Assembly (NCBI GenBank): GCA_022605405.1
Contig: JABYQQ010000002.1
Span: 1,550,001 to 1,614,000 of the forward strand
Reading direction: 5' to 3'
Length of the DNA: 64,000 nucleotides
From: Earliella scabrosa
Taxonomy: Eukaryota > Basidiomycota > Agaricomycetes > Polyporales > Polyporaceae
Numbering within the stretch: the stretch's first letter is position 1; each line of letters begins with the position of its first letter. The notes below the pieces were generated by a model. The model was not told where the DNA came from, did not search any database, and was given only the letters and a program-made list of their open reading frames with translations. This document shows positions 32,863-45,737 of the stretch, one piece after another. The position numbers were made by a program, and so were the translations under genes.

Positions 32863-35800
32863 CTACCGAGTAACGGACAGCGCAGCCATCCGCGCAGTCA
32901 GCCCCGACACCGTCCCCGTCACCTTCGTTGCCGGGGCGCCAGGGAGGCTCGCTCTCCCGTCCGCGACCTCCATCGCGTCCGCCCACGCCAGGGTGGGGCC
33001 GACGCGCTTCTCCCAGTGCTCGGCGAGCGTGCCGAGGAGGGTCTTCTTGCCCGTGCTGGCGTTGTGGAGGAACGCGCGCTGGGTGACGATGACCATCCCG
33101 GCCTGGCACCGGGTGAGCATGACGTTCATCCGGTTGAGCGATTTCATGAACCCTGCGCCGGACGTGCGCACCGCCGAAACGATGATGTACGGCGCTTCGT
33201 GGCCTATATATCGTCGTGCGTCAGGTTATGATAATAGCATGGACACGGGAGAGGCGGGGACGGTGGGACGTACCTTGGAAGCTGTCGACGTTGTAGACGT
33301 GCTCGTGGCGCGGCACGCCGGCGGTCTTCAGTGCGGCCGTGATCGCGCCGCGTTGTGCGTCGTACGCCGTGATGACGCAGTACTCCTTGTGATGGTAGTA
33401 CTTCTTCACGATGTTCACGATCGTGTTCACCTCCTCTGTGTTCTGAATACCCAAGCTCAGTCAGATCGTCATGACCCTAGGAGACGACCGGGAGGCCCAC
33501 CTTCCAGCTCGACCCGACTGACTCCTCCTTCCCCTTGCGCACGTCGATGAACAGCACACATTTGCTGTCTTGGATGGCGTGCACGGACTTAAGCTTCGAG
33601 TCGTACACGTTCTGCGAGACGAAGTTGCCGAGCGGGACAGGCATTCGATCTGTTGCGAGCAAGAGGCAGATCAGACGTCATGTGCATACCTAACTACAAC
33701 CTATCCGAGTTACGGGAAGAGCGTGCACACGTACACTGTGTGTCCAAGAAGTACGCACTCGCCTTGAGATGTTTGAAGTCGAAGATAGTCTTGATCTTCC
33801 GCGCGACCTCTGATCCAAACGGAGGCACTGAACACATGCCAGAACCGGTCAGACACAGTGCGAAATGACAGCCGGGATGATACGCACGCTGCTTCGGATC
33901 GCCGAACATGCACACCTTGCTGAGGGTCTTCTTCGGGTGTCGTTGGTTCTGTGTCTGAGACGTCTCCTTGCAGAACTTGTCGAACACATGCTGCCAGTGC
34001 ACCTCCGTCGTGAGCGAGCAGCGAAGGCACAGGAATGAGCACGCGGCACGCACCATGAACTCAAACGTGTCGATCTGGGAGGCTTCGTCGACGATGAGCC
34101 GCTCCATGGGGACATGTCGGAAGAAGCCATGAGAGTCCAGCCCGGGGCTGGACAGCATCGAAAGCGTGCAGAGCATGACCGACGTGTGCCCAATATGGTT
34201 CTTCGCGTCGAATGCGTGGCCGAAGTGGTCCGAGCGGATGAGACGGTCCTCGATATCGGCGTAGAGATGTTCGTGCCTGCAAAGGTTCATAGTTCGTCAG
34301 CTTCTCACCGGACCTGCCCTATCGGGAGCAGCCCGCAAGCTCACTATGCTAAGGCGGGCAGAAGCGACGTACCATTCGAAATGGAAATCATGGGAGACGA
34401 TGAGCCTGAAGTCGATCCCGCGATTGAACATGCTTATGGCGATGTTCTGCACGCCTACGTTCGAGTGCGCGATGACCCACGCCGGCTCGCGTCGCGTCTG
34501 CCAATGCGCCAGTACAGCCGCGATCGTCGAGGTCTTGCCAGTGCCAGGAGGTCCTGGTGGCCGAACATCAGAGTAATACGGTGCCTAGCAAGTGCGAGCA
34601 CGTACCGTGTGCGATGACGAGAGGCTCGTCCTCAGCCATCATAGCAACAGCGACGCGCTTCTGCGCGTCGTTCAAGCCCTCGCAACATGGGATGCCTGTG
34701 GGCACGCCCCGCTTCTTGCCCTTCTGCACATTGCCAGACGGGAACCAGAGCGTGCGCACATATGGCGAGGCGTCGAGCTTCGTCACGCCCTGCAGGACGC
34801 ACAGGAGGAACGCGTCACGCACTTCCTCTGCGCACGTCGCCTCTTCGCGGCCGACGACGCGCACGTTCCGCACCTTGCCGGGCTTGAAGCGGCCTTGGTA
34901 TACTGCGAGCGTTGTGGACTTGCCTTTATGGCTCAACGCCTGCGCTTTGACCTTGCCACCGTTGATCTCGATGACGGTCTGAAGATAGGCCCGGAACGCG
35001 CGCAGTTTGAGTGTGAGTCTAACAGGCGATGATACAAGGGGTGAGTTGGCACGCACCTTGGCGCTGCGGCGCACACGCGTCTTGAAGCGGGCGTTGCGAA
35101 GAACGAGGTGGCCGTCTTCCCCGAGCTCGATCTTGTCAAAGTCGTTCTCGACCTTTGTGGGCTTGTCCGCCTCGACGAGCTCGATGTTGAGCACGAGCTG
35201 TGACAGGCACGACAGCTGGTGCGCGTGCAGGTTCCGGGTGTTGACTTTCGCGTAGGTCGCGAGCGTGGCCGCAGTTCGCTCCGCGATGCTGGAATGACCA
35301 GCGGAATGGTCAGTGCTATTAGTACGAGCGTTGGAGACACTTCAGACGCACTTTGCCAAGATCCACGCCTTGAGGCATAGGTCGAAGTTGCCCTCACGCA
35401 GCCATAGCGCATGAATGTCCCGTTGCCGATGGCTGTCGAGGAAGGTGTAGGCGAGACTTGCAGCGGACGCCGGCCCCGGCGGCCCGTGGTCGCGGTTGAC
35501 AGGAAGCGATGTCAGCTCGACCCCATACACGTGGGCACCAGTCTGGCGATGAAGGAGGAGGGCTGTCCGAGCGACGTTGAGTCCGGCCACTAGGCAACGG
35601 GGATTCTCAAGGATGCGTGCAATGGTTATACCACAGGAGGAAGCCGCTGAAGAGGGTGTCGCATCCTTGCCCAGGGAGACTAGGAACGCTTTCGTTGGCG
35701 TGGCAAGAGCGACTGCGTTGACCCGCCCGTTCTTGGATAGTCGCAAGGAAATACCCAAGAGCTGATGGTCGTCAGCGGCGAGGTTTATTGTAAGCTGAAG

Positions 35801-35896
35801 CGCAAGGCAACTACGATGATCCAGATGGACAACGGGTATGGTGGGAGGGAGACCGGGGATTATGCCACGGGTGTAGAGCGTTGGGTCGGAAGGCAT
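32863..35896 (-). CDS. Dna2/Nam7-like SF1B helicase with N-terminal extension, copy A
   Basis: It begins at 35896 (M-P-S-D-P-T-L-Y-T-R-G) and is split by many short introns. The N-terminal about 300 residues contain V-H-L-D and a G-L-N-V-A-R-T-A-L-L-L-H-R-Q-T-G-A-H motif region. The spacing suggests an RNase H/3'-5' exonuclease-like fold, although I see no complete acidic catalytic set. The helicase core is complete: motif I G-P-P-G-T-G-K-T (about 34530), II D-E-A-S-Q-I-D, III F-G-D-P-K-Q, then Q-Y-R-M rebuilt across an intron. Motifs I-T-A-Y-D-A-Q-R, V-D-S-F-Q-G and N-V-M-L-T-R also remain. The protein should be an ATP-driven nucleic-acid translocase; the substrate is unknown. It is a close paralogue of 41926-45047. 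Confidence 0.75.
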
Positions 35897-37150
35897 GATG
35901 GGCGGGAAGAGAGAGGGAGGAAGAGCCGCTCGCCGCGTCCTCGCGTCGGACCACCTGCAGGTTTAAGTTTCTTCATAGCCATGCTTTTCGACCCTGAATG
36001 CGGGCATTGCAGCCGGGAGACGGAGGATGAGCGAACAGCTTTCGCGAATTCCATTGTGAGGCCTTTTGGGAATGTGAGTCACCTACCGCAGCACATTTGG
36101 CCGGCGCGAAAGGCAATCACACACCTCTCGTCCACAAACACGAGGCAAGTGGCGAGATACTCCGGCTGGATATCCGCAACTTGGCTTTCATACTTCTATC
36201 CGAAGGATTGGAAGTTCGAGGGCGACCTGCGCGTCCGACGGTAACCGGAACGTTGTGGTTGAGTAGATTTCCCGCGGAGGGCTCGGAGAAACGATGCGTT
36301 GCAGGCCGTGTTAAAAGAGCCAGCATGCTGATCTCTGATCAAAGCAACCTTATAGCGCAGGTGAAAGAATACATGAGTCGCGTCGTAACGACGATCTTGC
36401 TGTTTGAAACAGTATAAGTAGCCTAGCTGAGCTGGTCGCCTAACCTGAGATGGCAGTGCCTGATTTCAGCTCGGCGCTCGTAGTAAAGCTGTACTAATAC
36501 CTTTTAGTGCTTGCTATGGTCCCGTACATGGCTGCGAGTTTACCGTACAGATGGGATGGTCGAACAATCACATCTACAAGCGCCTGGCAAGCTTCACCGG
36601 TACCGAACCCCGACCAGCGGAGTAATCAAGCCGACAATCGGCAATTCCTTGCCGTGGGGACGGATCAAGCCAATGTATAGACTCCGAAGATATCTTCGTA
36701 CTCCGCCAGTCCTTCAGCACCGAAGTAAGCGCCTGCCAACACCTGGTGCGTTGTTGTCTCTCGCACTATCGGTTGTGTCTGCTTGGTCGAGCTCAACGTT
36801 CAACGTTCAATGCTGATATGCTCTGCTATTTGTTTTGCTTGACTCGGATTCCTCGATGCCATCGGCGACTCCGTCTCAGGCTGCACCACCAGCATCATGA
36901 TGTCCATCTTCGCTCCAAGTCCCATAGCTTGAACAGAAGTTTCCCGCGATCCCTCTTGCTTACCAAGCTACATCGAAGTTACCGTTCAAGACAGGATAGG
37001 ATGCACAGCCACGAATATCCCCTCCAGCAAGGGAGAATTGAACAGTCAACATGCCATTCCCGCCCTCCTCTCAGCCCCAGATTGTTCCACGTGCGCACTG
37101 TATGAGAAGACTACATGCTCATCAGGTATTCGGTGTGGTACACAAAGACG
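35897..37150. other. Intergenic, no gene recognised
   Basis: Only overlapping short frames are present (longest about 159 codons on plus strand, arginine-rich and without a domain, overlapping the helicase 5' end). I could not build a gene. Confidence 0.3.
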
Positions 37151-37907
37151 TCATGTTGCGAGAGGCTCGGGTTCCAGTCCCGACTCCGGAGGGGCGAACA
37201 CGTACAGCGCATAGGCCGCGATCCCTCGTAGCAAGCGTTGGATCTTATTGGCGTCCTCGAGGTCCTTGACGGCACGACGGTACTCTCTCCAGGTCGTCCC
37301 TGAATTTAAAGTTATCAGCGACGAGTGTTGAGGTGAGTGTATCGAGGAAGAACGTACACCGCTGGGGAAGCGCCTTGACCCCTTCTACTTTGAACGCAGC
37401 CAGTTGGCTCTTGAGCCCCGCCTCCTGCCATTCCATCTCCCGAATCCTCACCTCAGACAGCGCCAACGCCTCATCCAGGATTACCATGATCTCCTGCTCG
37501 TATGCCAGGACCCGCGCCGACCGTGCGTGGTTGGAGAGCTTGGCATTGTTCGCTCCATACTGGCACGGCGACGGGTGGATCACCTCCTTCCACATACCCT
37601 CGACTGTCTGTGCCTTGACAAGACGGCGGAGATGGCTCGTCGACACCGTCCCTCCTCTGAACATAGCATGTAGCCTGACAATCATCGCTCTCCCTCGCCG
37701 GGGGACGCCGTAAAGGACGCCGCACTCCAGGGAGAATATATCAAGTCTGAGAGTCGCGACCGATTCGCCGTGCGGGAGTTTCTTGCAGCGTCGCCATATG
37801 GTAACAACGTCCCACTCTGAGACAGGCGAACCGAACTGGATGGAGGTGTGGACGGAGTGGTCGATCTTCGTCACTGTGCCGATGTGAGCAGCCCGCGTGG
37901 TTGTCAT
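37151..37907 (-). CDS. Uncharacterised basidiomycete protein, paralogue 1 of a tandem pair
   Basis: Two exons join with a phase-1 intron (donor GTACGT near 37354, acceptor near 37304): Q-R-W-T-T-W-R-E-Y-R. The start is M-T-T-T-R-A-A-H-I-G-T-V-T-K-I. Conserved with its neighbour at 38890-39642 are T-S-I-Q-F-G-S-P-V-S-E-W-D-V-V, R-R-L-V-K-A-Q-T, G-M-W-K-E, S-P-C-Q-Y-G-A and the helix E-I-M-V-I-L-D-E-A-L-A-L-S-E. A coiled-coil-like helix and a C-terminal hydrophobic stretch (I-A-A-Y-A-L-Y-V-F-A-P-P) follow. No family is recognised. Identical intron position and long-range identity to the neighbour argue that both are real genes. Confidence 0.65.
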
Positions 37908-38889
37908 TGTGACAGTGCGTCGAGTGATGACTGGGATGGGATGCAGATATGCAGTCAAGGACGCGGTCTCGCATCCACATTATATAGTAGGATGCCGGGG
38001 CTGAGGCCGCTACTTAGTACCCCTGTCCTGCAACTGGTGCATTGCGTCATGACCAGTCGGCTGTGCTAGAATGAGTAGATTCGACCGACAACCTGAACGG
38101 TGATCGACAGCCAGAGATATCTGGATTCTAAATTCATCGACTGTGCTCAGGGATCTTCGGCTCAACCCTGGTATACCTGTGCAAAGGCAATGGCACTGCC
38201 ACTGTCTGCCAGGCTGCGGCCTGCGAGTTGAGTAATCAGAAGGCTCTGGAAAGTACTGATTAAAGTATCTGACGGCCGCTGTATAGCAATAGCAGACTCG
38301 GTAGTCGAGCAACTTCTGAAGATGAGAGTGGACCCGCCAGTGGGTGTACTTAGTAAGTTACCTGAGGATGCCTATCTCATCCGTCGAAGAGCTCACGTCT
38401 GGATCGAGTGCACGACTCGTGACGTTTATGTCCTGCTGCACGCCCTGTCTTAGTGGCTCACGCAAGTGTTCCTCCGTCCCGTTTCCCCGAGTCCTTCCAA
38501 AACTCTTTTCTCTTTCAAGAGTGTTAGCACGCGGAACGCGCCCGTGAGGCGTTCAATTGGATTCCGCTGCATTTGTTCGCAACATATCCACTGGACGCCA
38601 TTGACCTCCACTGGTATTATACCGTATAACTACTGATGAGGCTCCCGTTGCTCATACCACATTGTGCGTCGCTCCTCAACTTCCAAAATGTTTACGCTTC
38701 TTCCAGTACACCACGCGAAGGGCGAAGCTGAGTGACTATTCGGCTTTGACCTTCCGAGAGCCGGACGAAGACATCGAGGCCGTCTGTTCACGGCGCTCTC
38801 AAGGGGCGCACCGTAAATGTGAATACGCCCAGTGCAGCAAAAATACAATTGGTGTTGTACAAGGACATCGCTATGGAGAGCGTCGTGTG
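37908..38889. other. Intergenic between the two unknown paralogues
   Basis: No gene is recognised; it includes the promoter of the 37151-37907 gene and the downstream flank of the other. Confidence 0.3.
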
Positions 38890-39642
38890 TCACTCCGGCA
38901 GAGGCGCAAACACGGACAGCACATAACCAGCGAGCATTCGCAGCAAACATTGGATCTTGGTGGCGTCGATGGTATTTTTGACGGCATGGTGGTACGCTCT
39001 CCGGGCCTTCCCTGAAGGGGCCCGACATTGTCAACGAGGAGTGGGAAGTGCATCAAGCAAGAACGTACATCGATTGGGAAGCTCCTTGACGCCTTTATCT
39101 TTTTCCGCCTCCAACATCTCACTCTTCAGACTCGCCTCCTGCCACTCCAAGTCACGAAGCCTTGCCTCCGACAGAGCCAGCGCCTCATCCAGGATGACCA
39201 TGATCTCGTGTTGGTATGATAGGACCCCGGGCCGCACCTGCCGTGCTCGTTCGGTGAGTTTGGCTTCACCCGCGCCGTTCTGCGCTGACGCTCCATACTG
39301 GCACGGCGATCTGAAGATCGCCTCCTTCCACATTCCGCCGATCGTCTGGGCCTTGACAAGACGGCGGAGCTTTTCTGGCGACACCCTCCCGTCTTTGAAC
39401 ATGAAATACAGCTTGGCGACCATCACCCTCCCTCGCCAGGGGATGAAAAAGACATGGCACGTGCAGCCTATGACGGACGAGATACCCATTCTATTCTGTG
39501 GGTGCTTCTTGAGGCGACGCCAGACGGAAACGACGTCCCAGGTTGAGACGGGAGAACCGAGCTGAATGGAGGTGGGGACGGAGTGGTTAAACTTGGTGAT
39601 TGTGCCGATGTGAGGAGACGGCTCGGAGTCGGTGGTGGTCAT
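38890..39642 (-). CDS. Uncharacterised basidiomycete protein, paralogue 2 of a tandem pair
   Basis: It starts M-T-T-T-D-S-E-P-S-P-H-I-G-T-I-T-K-F and shares with paralogue 1 the blocks T-S-I-Q-L-G-S-P-V-S-T-W-D-V-V, R-R-L-V-K-A-Q-T, S-P-C-Q-Y-G-A and E-I-M-V-I-L-D-E-A-L-A-L-S-E. The intron sits at the homologous place (N-R-W, donor GTACGT near 39067) and ends before G-G-A-A-G-G-C-C-C-G. The last exon ends V-F-A-P-L-P-E at 38890. The cysteine-bearing middle part differs between the copies. Function is unknown. Confidence 0.65.
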
Positions 39643-40649
39643 TGTGCGGCGAGTGATGGGATGTAGCGAGTGCTATGCGGCTGAGATTGCCTCGCATCCA
39701 TATATGCTGAGCAGTGCCCCCCTATCCTGGCACATTGCGTCATGACGAGACGGTTATCCCGGAATGAACACATCTGAGTCCGGCCGTAAGACTGAGTACT
39801 TTAATCTTGAGATTTCGTCGACTGCGAGGGCTGTCCGACTCAGGATGATACTATACGAACAAATCCAAGCCGGGCACGGCACTTCGCATCGGCGTAGCCT
39901 ACAAGGCGTATCATACTACTATGGTTAGCGCGCGTAGTAAGTACAGCGAAGTAGGATAGACGCTCAGTGGCATCACTTACCATCATCCATCACGCAGCGG
40001 CTGCGAGTCCTCGTCCTTCCGCGACATGCGAGCACTCTGATACTTTCTCTAGTACTACTGGGCTTCCTATTACATCTCGAGTCTGATCTTGCCCTGGAAT
40101 TCTGTTCTCAGTGTCCAACTGTGCACGTCGAATGCCACGTCGAGTCTCTTCCTGCTCCATCCTGAACCGCGTACCTCCGTTTTGATGTTCTGGAAAGCCT
40201 GTCGATCTCGCAATATGAGACGTACAGCTCGTCAAAGCTGTACCTATGCTATTAGCACATGAGCCTATGAAGAACAAGTCCTTGCACATCGCATGTCGCT
40301 CGTGTTGGGCGCCCGTTGGAGGGAGGAGCTTGTCGTCGAGCGAGTAGCTGTGGTGCAGAGCCCTAGCGAATGGTATAGGTGAGTTCGGACCCCCGTTTGA
40401 CACGGTTGTGTTCACTACGTTTCCGCATTCCCATCAAGTTACCCATCCCATCTCCGTGCCATACGTAACACGCACACCCCGGTGACCCTCTACCCACTCT
40501 GCTTCCTATTGGTCCATGAAGAGAGAGTGTTGGCGTGCTACTTATCCAATACAAGGACGTGTGCATCGTTGCATCGCTACGTGATCTCCCCCAGTTCTCT
40601 GGAGTGTGAGGCTTATCTCGTGCGTTAGGTTCTTCTGGTCCATTAGGGA
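39643..40649. other. Intergenic, no gene recognised
   Basis: No frame above about 140 codons and no domain. It separates the tandem unknown pair from a helicase relic. Confidence 0.3.
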
Positions 40650-41110
40650 CAGGTTCATACCTGCAACGAACTTGACAAGATTTGCGAGGAGACGTCAAGC
40701 TGCCAAGTCGCGCGTCCAGCTTCACGGTATGTCTCCGTACCTCGCCAGCCCGCTCCCTACCCCTCTATCCAATCCCTCAATCTTCGCCTCACCGTTGCAT
40801 TTTTGCAGACCATCCTTGAGATCGACGGAGGGAAGGCCGAAGCGCAGGCCATCAGCGCGTCAGGCAAGGTCCTCAAGGCCGCATCCTGAGAAGCAAGCCC
40901 CCGAAGACGGTCAGCAAGGTTCGCGTGATCGGACGCGAGCAGTCGACCAACGCCGAACGCGCGCGGGACGTCTTGTCGGAATAGCTCGCCTCTTGGGCAC
41001 ACGTTGTGGTTCCGGGGCGGAGGCTCTTCGGAAGGGACAGCGAAGGCGTGGAAGAAGAAGGGCCCACAGGGGAACTGCGCGATGCCGCCATCGTTTGAGG
41101 GCTTGGACCA
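40650..41110 (+). pseudogene. Helicase relic (part of the pre-P-loop region)
   Basis: It corresponds to 42775-43220 of the intact helicase at 41926-45047. The D-K-I stretch, the intron, T-I-L-E-I-D-G-G-K-A-E-A-Q-A and then V-R-V-I-G-R-E-Q-S-T-N-A-E-R-A-R-D-V-L are recognisable. A stop follows almost at once where the intact gene continues, and the last part is out of frame. The P-loop and everything downstream are absent. The intron is retained, so the copy arose from DNA. Confidence 0.6.
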
Positions 41111-41925
41111 GTCTCAAAGCCGGGCCGGGGCCGATGCACGGGCTGAGAGTGACGACGCATTCGTCAGTGCGTATGGTGCGTATTTGAAGGTCGCGACTTG
41201 CTCGTCAGGATCTGATGGAGGTTGACCAGGTCCATCGGGAACCGGGAAGACGTCGTCTATCGGCCATCACAGGGGATACCTGCCTCTTAAAGTTAGGGTC
41301 TTGCACCGCGATGAACACTCACGCCGTGCGTTTGCTACTAGGCGCAAGCGTTAGCGAACAGCTAGACAGCGCTCATCGCGCGCCGACGACTGTCAAGGTG
41401 GCCCTACTTGACATGTCATGAGGCCGGATTACCGCTCGGTCTCTTATATTTCAGTTTTTGTTAGCATTCCAATCGGTTCGTGTACTGTGATCGATTCGAG
41501 TGAACTCACTCCGTTTGACAGGATGCCTCGCTCGGTGCAGCACCCACCATACAGCACATGAAGTTGACATCGAACTCCGTCACCGGTGTAACTCCCGGAT
41601 ACGAGCACAACCTGTGTGTGCCGCATCCCCTCCATGAGTTAGCACATAAGATTCGGGGTACACGCACCCTTGCCTCATGTGTGTCCGCAAAGGTGTCGAA
41701 TCGCCTTTCGCGCTCAGCAAAGGATGCTGCGGTGAGCGTCTCTCTTGCCCAAACCGCGCCGCATGAAAGGCTTGCACCCTCCGTCTGTCATCGGCGCGAC
41801 CAAGGCACGACACTGGCAACCGTCCACAAACCCAATCAGCATGAATGGCAAGAACCTTATACCGCTATGTGGTCGGGAGCCGCTAAGGCGCCTTCGTCTC
41901 TTCGACTCTCTCTCTCCCCACTACC
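41111..41925. other. Upstream region of helicase copy B
   Basis: No gene is recognised. Short frames around 41560-41960 overlap the start region and have no domain. Confidence 0.3.
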
Positions 41926-44900
41926 ATGTCCCCAACATCGTCGCTCAGTACCCGTGGTCTGATCCCCGGGCTCCCCGCCACCATCACTGTTGTTCACCTC
42001 GACGCTCGCGCATGTGATGTTATTCAGAATGCGCTGAACCTCAATGACACGAATATCCTCGGCGTCTCGTTACGACTCTCCAAACATGGCACAGTCGAGG
42101 CCATTGCACTCGCCACACCCACCACTGTCTTCCTCATCGCAATAGGTAAGACCAATGCGTCGTCGAAGCCCGGATTGTCCCAAAGCGGCGTCGACCTCGC
42201 CCGAGTCCTCGCGAATCCGTGTGTCCTGCTCGCCGGATTCAACGTGGCCCGAATCGCGCTTCTGCTCCATCGACAGACTGGCGCCGACGTGTACGGGGTC
42301 GAGTTGACGTCCCTGCCCGTGAAGCCCGCCGTGAAGCACGTCTCTGCGGCCGACCTTGCGGGCACTTACATCAATCACAACACCCCCAAACGAGCCATTC
42401 ACTCGCTGTGGCTGCACGATGGCAATTTGGATCTGTGTCTTAAAGCATGGATCCTTGTGAGGTATGTGTTCATCAATGCTTCACTACGGTGTATGTGTGG
42501 GATTTGGGCGGAATTGGTCGGCATCCCTTCGTGGTCTTGACCGTTTAGACATGCCGTTCAGATTCGGCATCCGTCCGCGTAGTCGCACGGGCCTCTTTTG
42601 ATAGAGTTGAACCTGATATTCTGTGTCTATACATCCAGTGTCGCAGAGCGAACAACAGCCACGCTCGCCACCCACGCCAAGGTGGATACCCGGAACCTTC
42701 AAGCGCACCAGCTATCATGTCTCTCCCAGCTCGTGCTCAACATTGAGCTCGTAGAAGCCGACAAGCCGACTGTCGTCGAGAACGACTTTGACAAGATCGA
42801 CCTCTCCAAAGACGGCAAGCTCGTGCTGCGCAACGCCCGCTTCAAGACGCGTGTACGCATGAGTGCACAGGTGCGTCTCCCTCCCTTATCTCCGATCGCC
42901 CTAGATTCATTCGTGTTCGACGCGACATGGTGCGCAAGCTGACATAGGACTCTTCGTTCCAGACCGTCATTGAGATCAACGACGGAGAGGTGAAAGCTCA
43001 AGCTGTGAGTGCGAAGGGCAAGTCCACCGGCCTCGCCGTGTTCAAGGGCAAGTTCAAGGGCGAAGTCAACAAAGTGCACGTCATTGGCCGCGAAGAGTCC
43101 ACGAACGCCGAGTCCGCGCGCGAGCTCTTCGTGCTACGTCTCTTGCAGGGCGGAGTGGAGCTCAACGCCGCCCCGTACGTGCGCAAGCTGTGGTTCCCCG
43201 GCGTCGACGACGTGAAAGGAAAGGCGAAGAGGAGCAAGACCGCGGCACATGCGCTGAACGCGGCCGCGCAGCGAATCGAGTCCTTCAAGAATCTCAACCC
43301 GTCGCAGAGGCGTGTCGCCGTTGCGATGATTGCTGAGGACGAGCCGATCGTTGTCGCACACGGTATGTCTTGTGGGTACCATTATGAGCCGTGCTGACAG
43401 CTACCTCTCGTGATCAGGACCCCCTGGGACGGGCAAGACCTCGACGATTGCCGCGGCGCTAGCGCACTGGCAGACTCAGCGCCAGCCGGCGTGGGTGATC
43501 GCACACTCGAACGTCGGCGTGCAGAACATTGCGGAGAGTCTCTTCAAGAAAGGTATCGACTTCAAGATCATCGTCTCCAAGGAGTTTCACTTTGAATGGT
43601 CTGTCTGGGCTTGATCCGCACTGACTCCCAGTGCTGACCGGATTGTGGCGCAGGCACGAACACCTCTATGAACAGATTGAGAGGAACCTCATACGCTCCG
43701 ACGATTTTGGAGACGCTTTCGACGCCAAGAACCACATCGGGAACACGACGACCATGCTATGCACTCTCTCGATGCTCTCGAACCCCGCGCTCGACCTCTA
43801 CGGCATCTTCCGGCACGTCCCCGTGATGAGGCTCATTGTTGATGAAGCGTCCCAGATCGACACCTTCGAGTTCATGGTAAGTACGAGTATTCGCGCTCAG
43901 CTCGCGAATTCGGGACTGATGTCAAGGCAATGCAGCACCTCTTCGACAAGTTCTCGAAGCCTAGGAAGTCCGAGAAGGCACAAACGGAGACCACGGTTCT
44001 CTCGAAGGTCTGCATGTTTGGGGACCCAAAGCAGCGTACGTAGTATCGCGATGTGTTTGAATGTCGGGGATGACTCTTCATGAACGTATCTCACATATCG
44101 TTCACAGTGCCGCCGTTCGGATCAGAGGCTGCGCCAAAGATGAAGACCATCTTCGACTTCCAGCATCTCAAGGCGCATGCATACTTCTTGGATACCCAAT
44201 GTACGCAGGCACCGAGTCACCTTGTCTCGTGCGACGGGGCGTCTCACCTCACCCTGCACTAGACCGTATGCCCGTCCCACTCGGCGACTTCATCTCGAAG
44301 CATGCGTACAACTCAAGGCTCAAATCCTGCCATGAGATCACCGACAGTGCCTGCATCAAGCTCGTCGACGTGGGCAAAGGCAAGGAGGAACGTGTGGGCT
44401 CAAGCTGGAAGGTACGCACCGCGGACGAGAGTCCATGCGCCGTTGATAGTGAGCCCTCTACTACCCAGAATACCGAGGAGGCGAATACGATCGTGAACAT
44501 CGTCAAGAAGTACTACAGCCATGAGAAGTTCTGCATCATCACGCCGTACGACGCCCAACGCAACACGATCATGAACGCACTTAAAGCGGCAGGCACACCT
44601 CGATTCGAGCACGTATACAACGTTGACAGCTTCCAGGGTGCGTCTCACCAACGTCTCTCAGCCCGATTGCTTCTCAACATCCTGACACTCGCACATCGCG
44701 CGCCGGCAGGCCACGAGGCGCCGTACATCATCGTCTCAGTGGTGCGCACGTCCGGCGCGGGCTTCCTCAAGTCGCTCAACAGGATGAACGTCATGCTCAC
44801 CCGGTGCCAGGCCGGGATGGTCATCGTCACCCAGCGCGGGTTCATCCACAATCCCCGCTCGGGGAAGAAGACCCTTCTTGGGAAGCTTGCGGAACATTGG

Positions 44901-45047
44901 GAGCAGCGCGTGGGCGCGCGCGTCGCGTGGGCGGATGCGATGGAGGTCGCGTCTGGGAGGGCGACCCTTCCTCGTGCGCCCGCGGTGAAGGCGGATGGTG
45001 GTGGCACGGAGCTCACGGAGAAGATGGGGCGGTTGTCCCTTGCTTAA
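41926..45047 (+). CDS. Dna2/Nam7-like SF1B helicase with N-terminal extension, copy B
   Basis: Exons run 41926-42461, 42639-42870, 42963-43362, 43418-43598, 43655-43876 and onward with matching phases. The N-terminal part (T-R-G-L-I-P-G-L-P-A-T-I-T-V-V-H-L-D) resembles copy A and may be exonuclease-like. Helicase motifs: I G-P-P-G-T-G-K-T (43418), Ia V-I-A-H-S-N-V-G-V, II V-D-E-A-S-Q-I-D, III F-G-D-P-K-Q|L-P-P-F, IV Q|Y-R-M-P-V-P-L-G, V V-D-S-F-Q-G|H-E-A-P-Y, VI N-R-M-N-V-M-L-T-R-C. All are intact across introns. The C-terminus ends L-T-E-K-M-G-R-L-S-L-A. It should couple ATP hydrolysis to DNA or RNA unwinding. Relics of the same family flank it on both sides. Confidence 0.8.
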
Positions 45048-45737
45048 TACGCGGGTGTGATCCTTGGATCATGGAAATGACCTGTAAACTGACCGCGCTC
45101 TCTATACCGTCGTAGATCGTCGTCTGTTGTGACTTGCCAATATCGACTCGGACACTCTGCGAGTCTGTCTTTGTATAATAACTGTGCCCTTGCGCTCACC
45201 TATCGAAGTGTTCATACGTCGTTCTATGTACTCCTGCGCCTTCCCTCGTGCGTACGCTGCCGGTTCGGGAAGCGGGAGGCGTCTGAGCGGTGTGGCGATG
45301 GCTGAGATGTGAGGGTACCCCGGTACGAAAGTACGTGTGGCCAATGATTGGTATCCTTAGGGCTTCTAGACTGCTAGCGGGGATTCAGAGTACGGTGAGT
45401 CGGGCAAGAACTGTGCTCTGTTCGAGTGGAAGAGAGACCATGTGGATATGAATATTCGACTCGGAATGGAAGATGATACATATACATAGGACGCCGGAAA
45501 GATTAGATCCTGAATGACTAGTCGCAGACCGTGGTCGTAATCGTAGACGCATAACTGCAATGTCGGTATGTGTGAGCGCACAAGTTCCAAGATAATAGAC
45601 TTCCATTGAAGCTCACCGGCATCAATACTAGGTTGGCAGTCGATACTAGCCGTGCATCGCTACTCCGAATCGCACCGAGTCGTCCTAGACATGAAAGCAT
45701 GTTGATCAGTGAGCGTTACTCATGCTACCGGATAGTC
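45048..45737. other. Intergenic, no gene recognised
   Basis: Shared 3' flank of helicase copy B and the DUF6535-type gene 2; only short, low-complexity frames. Confidence 0.3.
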
